Shown piece after piece: positions 62,567-64,000 of a stretch of DNA of 64,000 bases. The position numbers were made by a program, and so were the translations under genes. The stretch's first letter is position 1. Each line of letters starts with the position of its first letter. Origin of the DNA: Vreelandella massiliensis (GTDB taxonomy: Bacteria > Pseudomonadota > Gammaproteobacteria > Pseudomonadales > Halomonadaceae); assembly GCF_900155385.1 (NCBI RefSeq), contig NZ_LT699744.1:249960-313959 (forward strand), given 5' to 3'. The notes beneath the pieces are model-generated. The model had not been told where the DNA came from. It worked only from the letters and a program-made list of their open reading frames with translations, and did no database searches.

Positions 62567-63821
62567 ATGGCAGAGCATTTACACAACCGCGGGCGCATCA
62601 CTGAGGTGTTCAAGGCGTTTTTGCTCCTCGGGCTGACCTCTTTTGGCGGGCCCGTGGCGCACTTGGGTTATTTTCGCACGGAGTTTGTCGCGCGCCGCCA
62701 GTGGCTAAGCGAGCAGGCGTACGCCGATCTGGTCGCGCTGTGTCAATTTTTGCCCGGGCCGGCGAGCAGCCAGGTCGGCTTTGCGCTGGGGCTAATGCGC
62801 GGTGGGCCTTGGGGCGCGGCCATGGCGTGGCTGGCGTTCACGCTGCCCTCGGCGGTGGTGCTGGTGCTATTCGCGTTGGGCGCGGCGCTGTTGGAGGGCC
62901 CCGTCGCCAGCGGCATCGTTCATGGGTTAAAGGTGGCCGCGGTGGCGATTGTCGCCCATGCGGTATGGGGAATGGCGCGCAATCTCTGCCCGGACAGAAC
63001 CCGCACGGGCATCGCGCTTGCGGCGGTGTTGGCCGTGGCGGCAGTGAGCGGGCCGCTGGGGCAGGTGGCGGCGATTGCCCTGGGCGGTGTGGCCGGGCTT
63101 GCCCTGTCTCTAACACACATTTCGCTGCGTATAACAGACAGGTGTGGCCGGGCTGGTTCTTTGCCGTCAGGCCGCGGCCGACGCGCCGAGCGAATCGCTG
63201 CATTTCGCGGTCACTGCAAAAGTCGGCGTGCTTTCGCTTGCACTCTTCGCGGGCTTATTGGTCGGTCTACCCGTGCTTGCCGCCGCGTTCGACCGGCAGA
63301 CGCTGAACGTGATCGATGCGTTTTACCGCTCGGGTGCGCTGGTGTTTGGCGGTGGGCATGTGGTGCTGCCGCTGTTGGAAGCGGAAGTGGTGCAGTCGGG
63401 CTGGGTAAGCGCGGAGGCGTTTTTGGCCGGCTACGGCGCCGCGCAGGCGATTCCCGGGCCGCTTTTCACGTTCTCGGCGTATTTGGGCGCATTGATGCCG
63501 GGGAGCGGCGGCGTGTTTATCGCCATGGTGGCGCTGCTGGCGATCTTCATTCCCGGTTTTTTGCTGCTGGTGGGCGTGTTGCCGTTCTGGAACCGCTTTC
63601 GGCAGTGGGACAGCGCTCAGGCGTTGATGCGCGGCGCCAACGCGGCGGTGGTGGGCATTCTGGGTGCTGCGCTCTACCAGCCGGTGTGGACGAGCGCGAT
63701 TATCGACACGCCGGAGTTTGCCTTGGCGCTGACTGGCTTTTTGCTGTTAGTGCGTTGGCAGCTGCCCGCCTGGGCGGTGGTGATCATCATGGCGCTGGGT
63801 GGACTGCTCATCGGTCCTTAA
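62567..63821 (+). pseudogene. chrA: Chromate transporter (ChrA/CHR family), frameshifted by a 55-bp insertion
   Basis: Two reading frames together make a full CHR protein. Frame one from ATG 62567 gives the N-terminal domain (FLLLGLTSFGGPVAHLGYF, CQFLPGPASSQVGFALG) to about residue 175. A second frame gives the C-terminal domain (SGALVFGGGHVVLPLLE, AQAIPGPLFTFSAYLG). Deleting 55 bases restores one frame of exactly 400 codons, the usual size, reading LGGVAGLVLCRQAAAD through the junction. The insertion lies between the two homologous halves. The family exports chromate or transports sulfate. As sequenced it would make only the first half. Confidence 0.9.
63086..63154 (+). repeat. 55-bp insertion with 14-bp direct repeats in chrA
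   Basis: GGTGTGGCCGGGCT occurs at 63086-63099 and again at 63141-63154, enclosing 41 bases not belonging to chrA. The insert carries a 7-bp inverted repeat CCTGTCT (63103-63109) / AGACAGG (63136-63142). It resembles a very small transposon-like element with target duplication. Confidence 0.85.
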
Positions 63822-63827
63822 TAGATA

Positions 63828-63873
63828 AAAAGCGCCCCAAAACGCGGTTGAATCACGCGGTTTGGGGCGCTTT
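63828..63873. terminator. Terminator after chrA, bidirectional
   Basis: AAAGCGCCCCAAA / TTTGGGGCGCTTT, extended by CGCG pairing, gives a long stem. On the minus strand it is followed by TTTT, so it can also end the convergent gene entering from the right edge. Confidence 0.85.
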
Positions 63874-63928
63874 GTTTGGCGCCACTCGACGGTGTGCGCT
63901 AAAGGCGATGGTCTCTTTTTAGGGCGCG

Positions 63929-64000
63929 TTAATGCAATGGCGCCTCCGTCTCCAGCGTGCGACGCAAAACGTAGAGTTCGTCCACGTTAAGGTGCTCAAG
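63929..64000 (-). CDS. C-terminal end of an unidentified gene
   Basis: The last 23 codons of a minus-strand frame entering from beyond the window, ending LEHLNVDELYVLRRTLETEA-PLH at TAA 63929-63931. The bidirectional terminator just beyond supports a real gene end. Too short to identify. Confidence 0.5.
   Translation of the reverse strand, partial: LEHLNVDELYVLRRTLETEAPLH

Overview
The window reads as chromosome of a moderately halophilic gammaproteobacterium, most likely Halomonadaceae (Halomonas or Vreelandella). The reasons are high GC, acidic proteins, an aruCFGDB arginine succinyltransferase operon with two tandem acyltransferase subunits, FabV as enoyl reductase, a TRAP transporter and an SSS transporter. 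The assignment is inference from gene content, not from a marker gene.

Layout. 1-34.9 kb is mainly housekeeping and metabolic chromosome. It holds a LysE exporter tail, glutathione peroxidase, fabV, an SDR and a vapBC toxin-antitoxin pair. The AST operon (astC, aruF, aruG, astD, astB) follows, then EamA, DUF2252 and TRIC genes, DUF3581, a tandem universal stress protein, a DctPQM TRAP transporter and mmsA. After these come a TPP riboswitch with an SSS transporter, a GGDEF protein, CorA, an O6-alkylguanine-DNA methyltransferase, oxidoreductases, a proline-racemase-family enzyme, a DJ-1/PfpI protein, a zinc alcohol dehydrogenase, a CDGSH-glutamate synthase fusion and a DUF2235 hydrolase.

34.9-49.5 kb is accessory and scarred. 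A phosphodiesterase remnant is followed by an outer-membrane barrel gene. Next is a large DUF4347 Ig-repeat surface protein broken by both an IS256-family insertion and a nonsense codon. A run of small stress or metal genes (flavin reductase, metallothionein, DUF427) leads to an IS1182-family element. Then comes an integrase-less integron remnant with two AT-rich gene cassettes and two clear attC sites. The first cassette carries an OLD-family ATPase/TOPRIM nuclease split by an IS1380-family element. The second carries a membrane-anchored coiled-coil protein of unknown function.

49.5-60 kb is the recombination/repair operon on the minus strand. Its order is recC, mntA, hepT, recB, recD: a complete HEPN/MNT toxin-antitoxin pair sits between recC and recB, with ATGA overlaps from mntA through recD. 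This is the strongest candidate for an undescribed system, possibly a TA module that reads out RecBCD integrity. Next door is an Xre/MbcA-type antitoxin whose RES toxin is broken by a nonsense codon. The window ends with ilvD, a chromate transporter broken by a 55-bp insertion, and the tail of an unidentified gene.

Several genes carry recent-looking lesions: the astB in-frame 48-bp duplication, the chrA insertion, the RES and surface-protein nonsense codons, and two IS interruptions. Some may be assembly artefacts and should be checked against raw reads.
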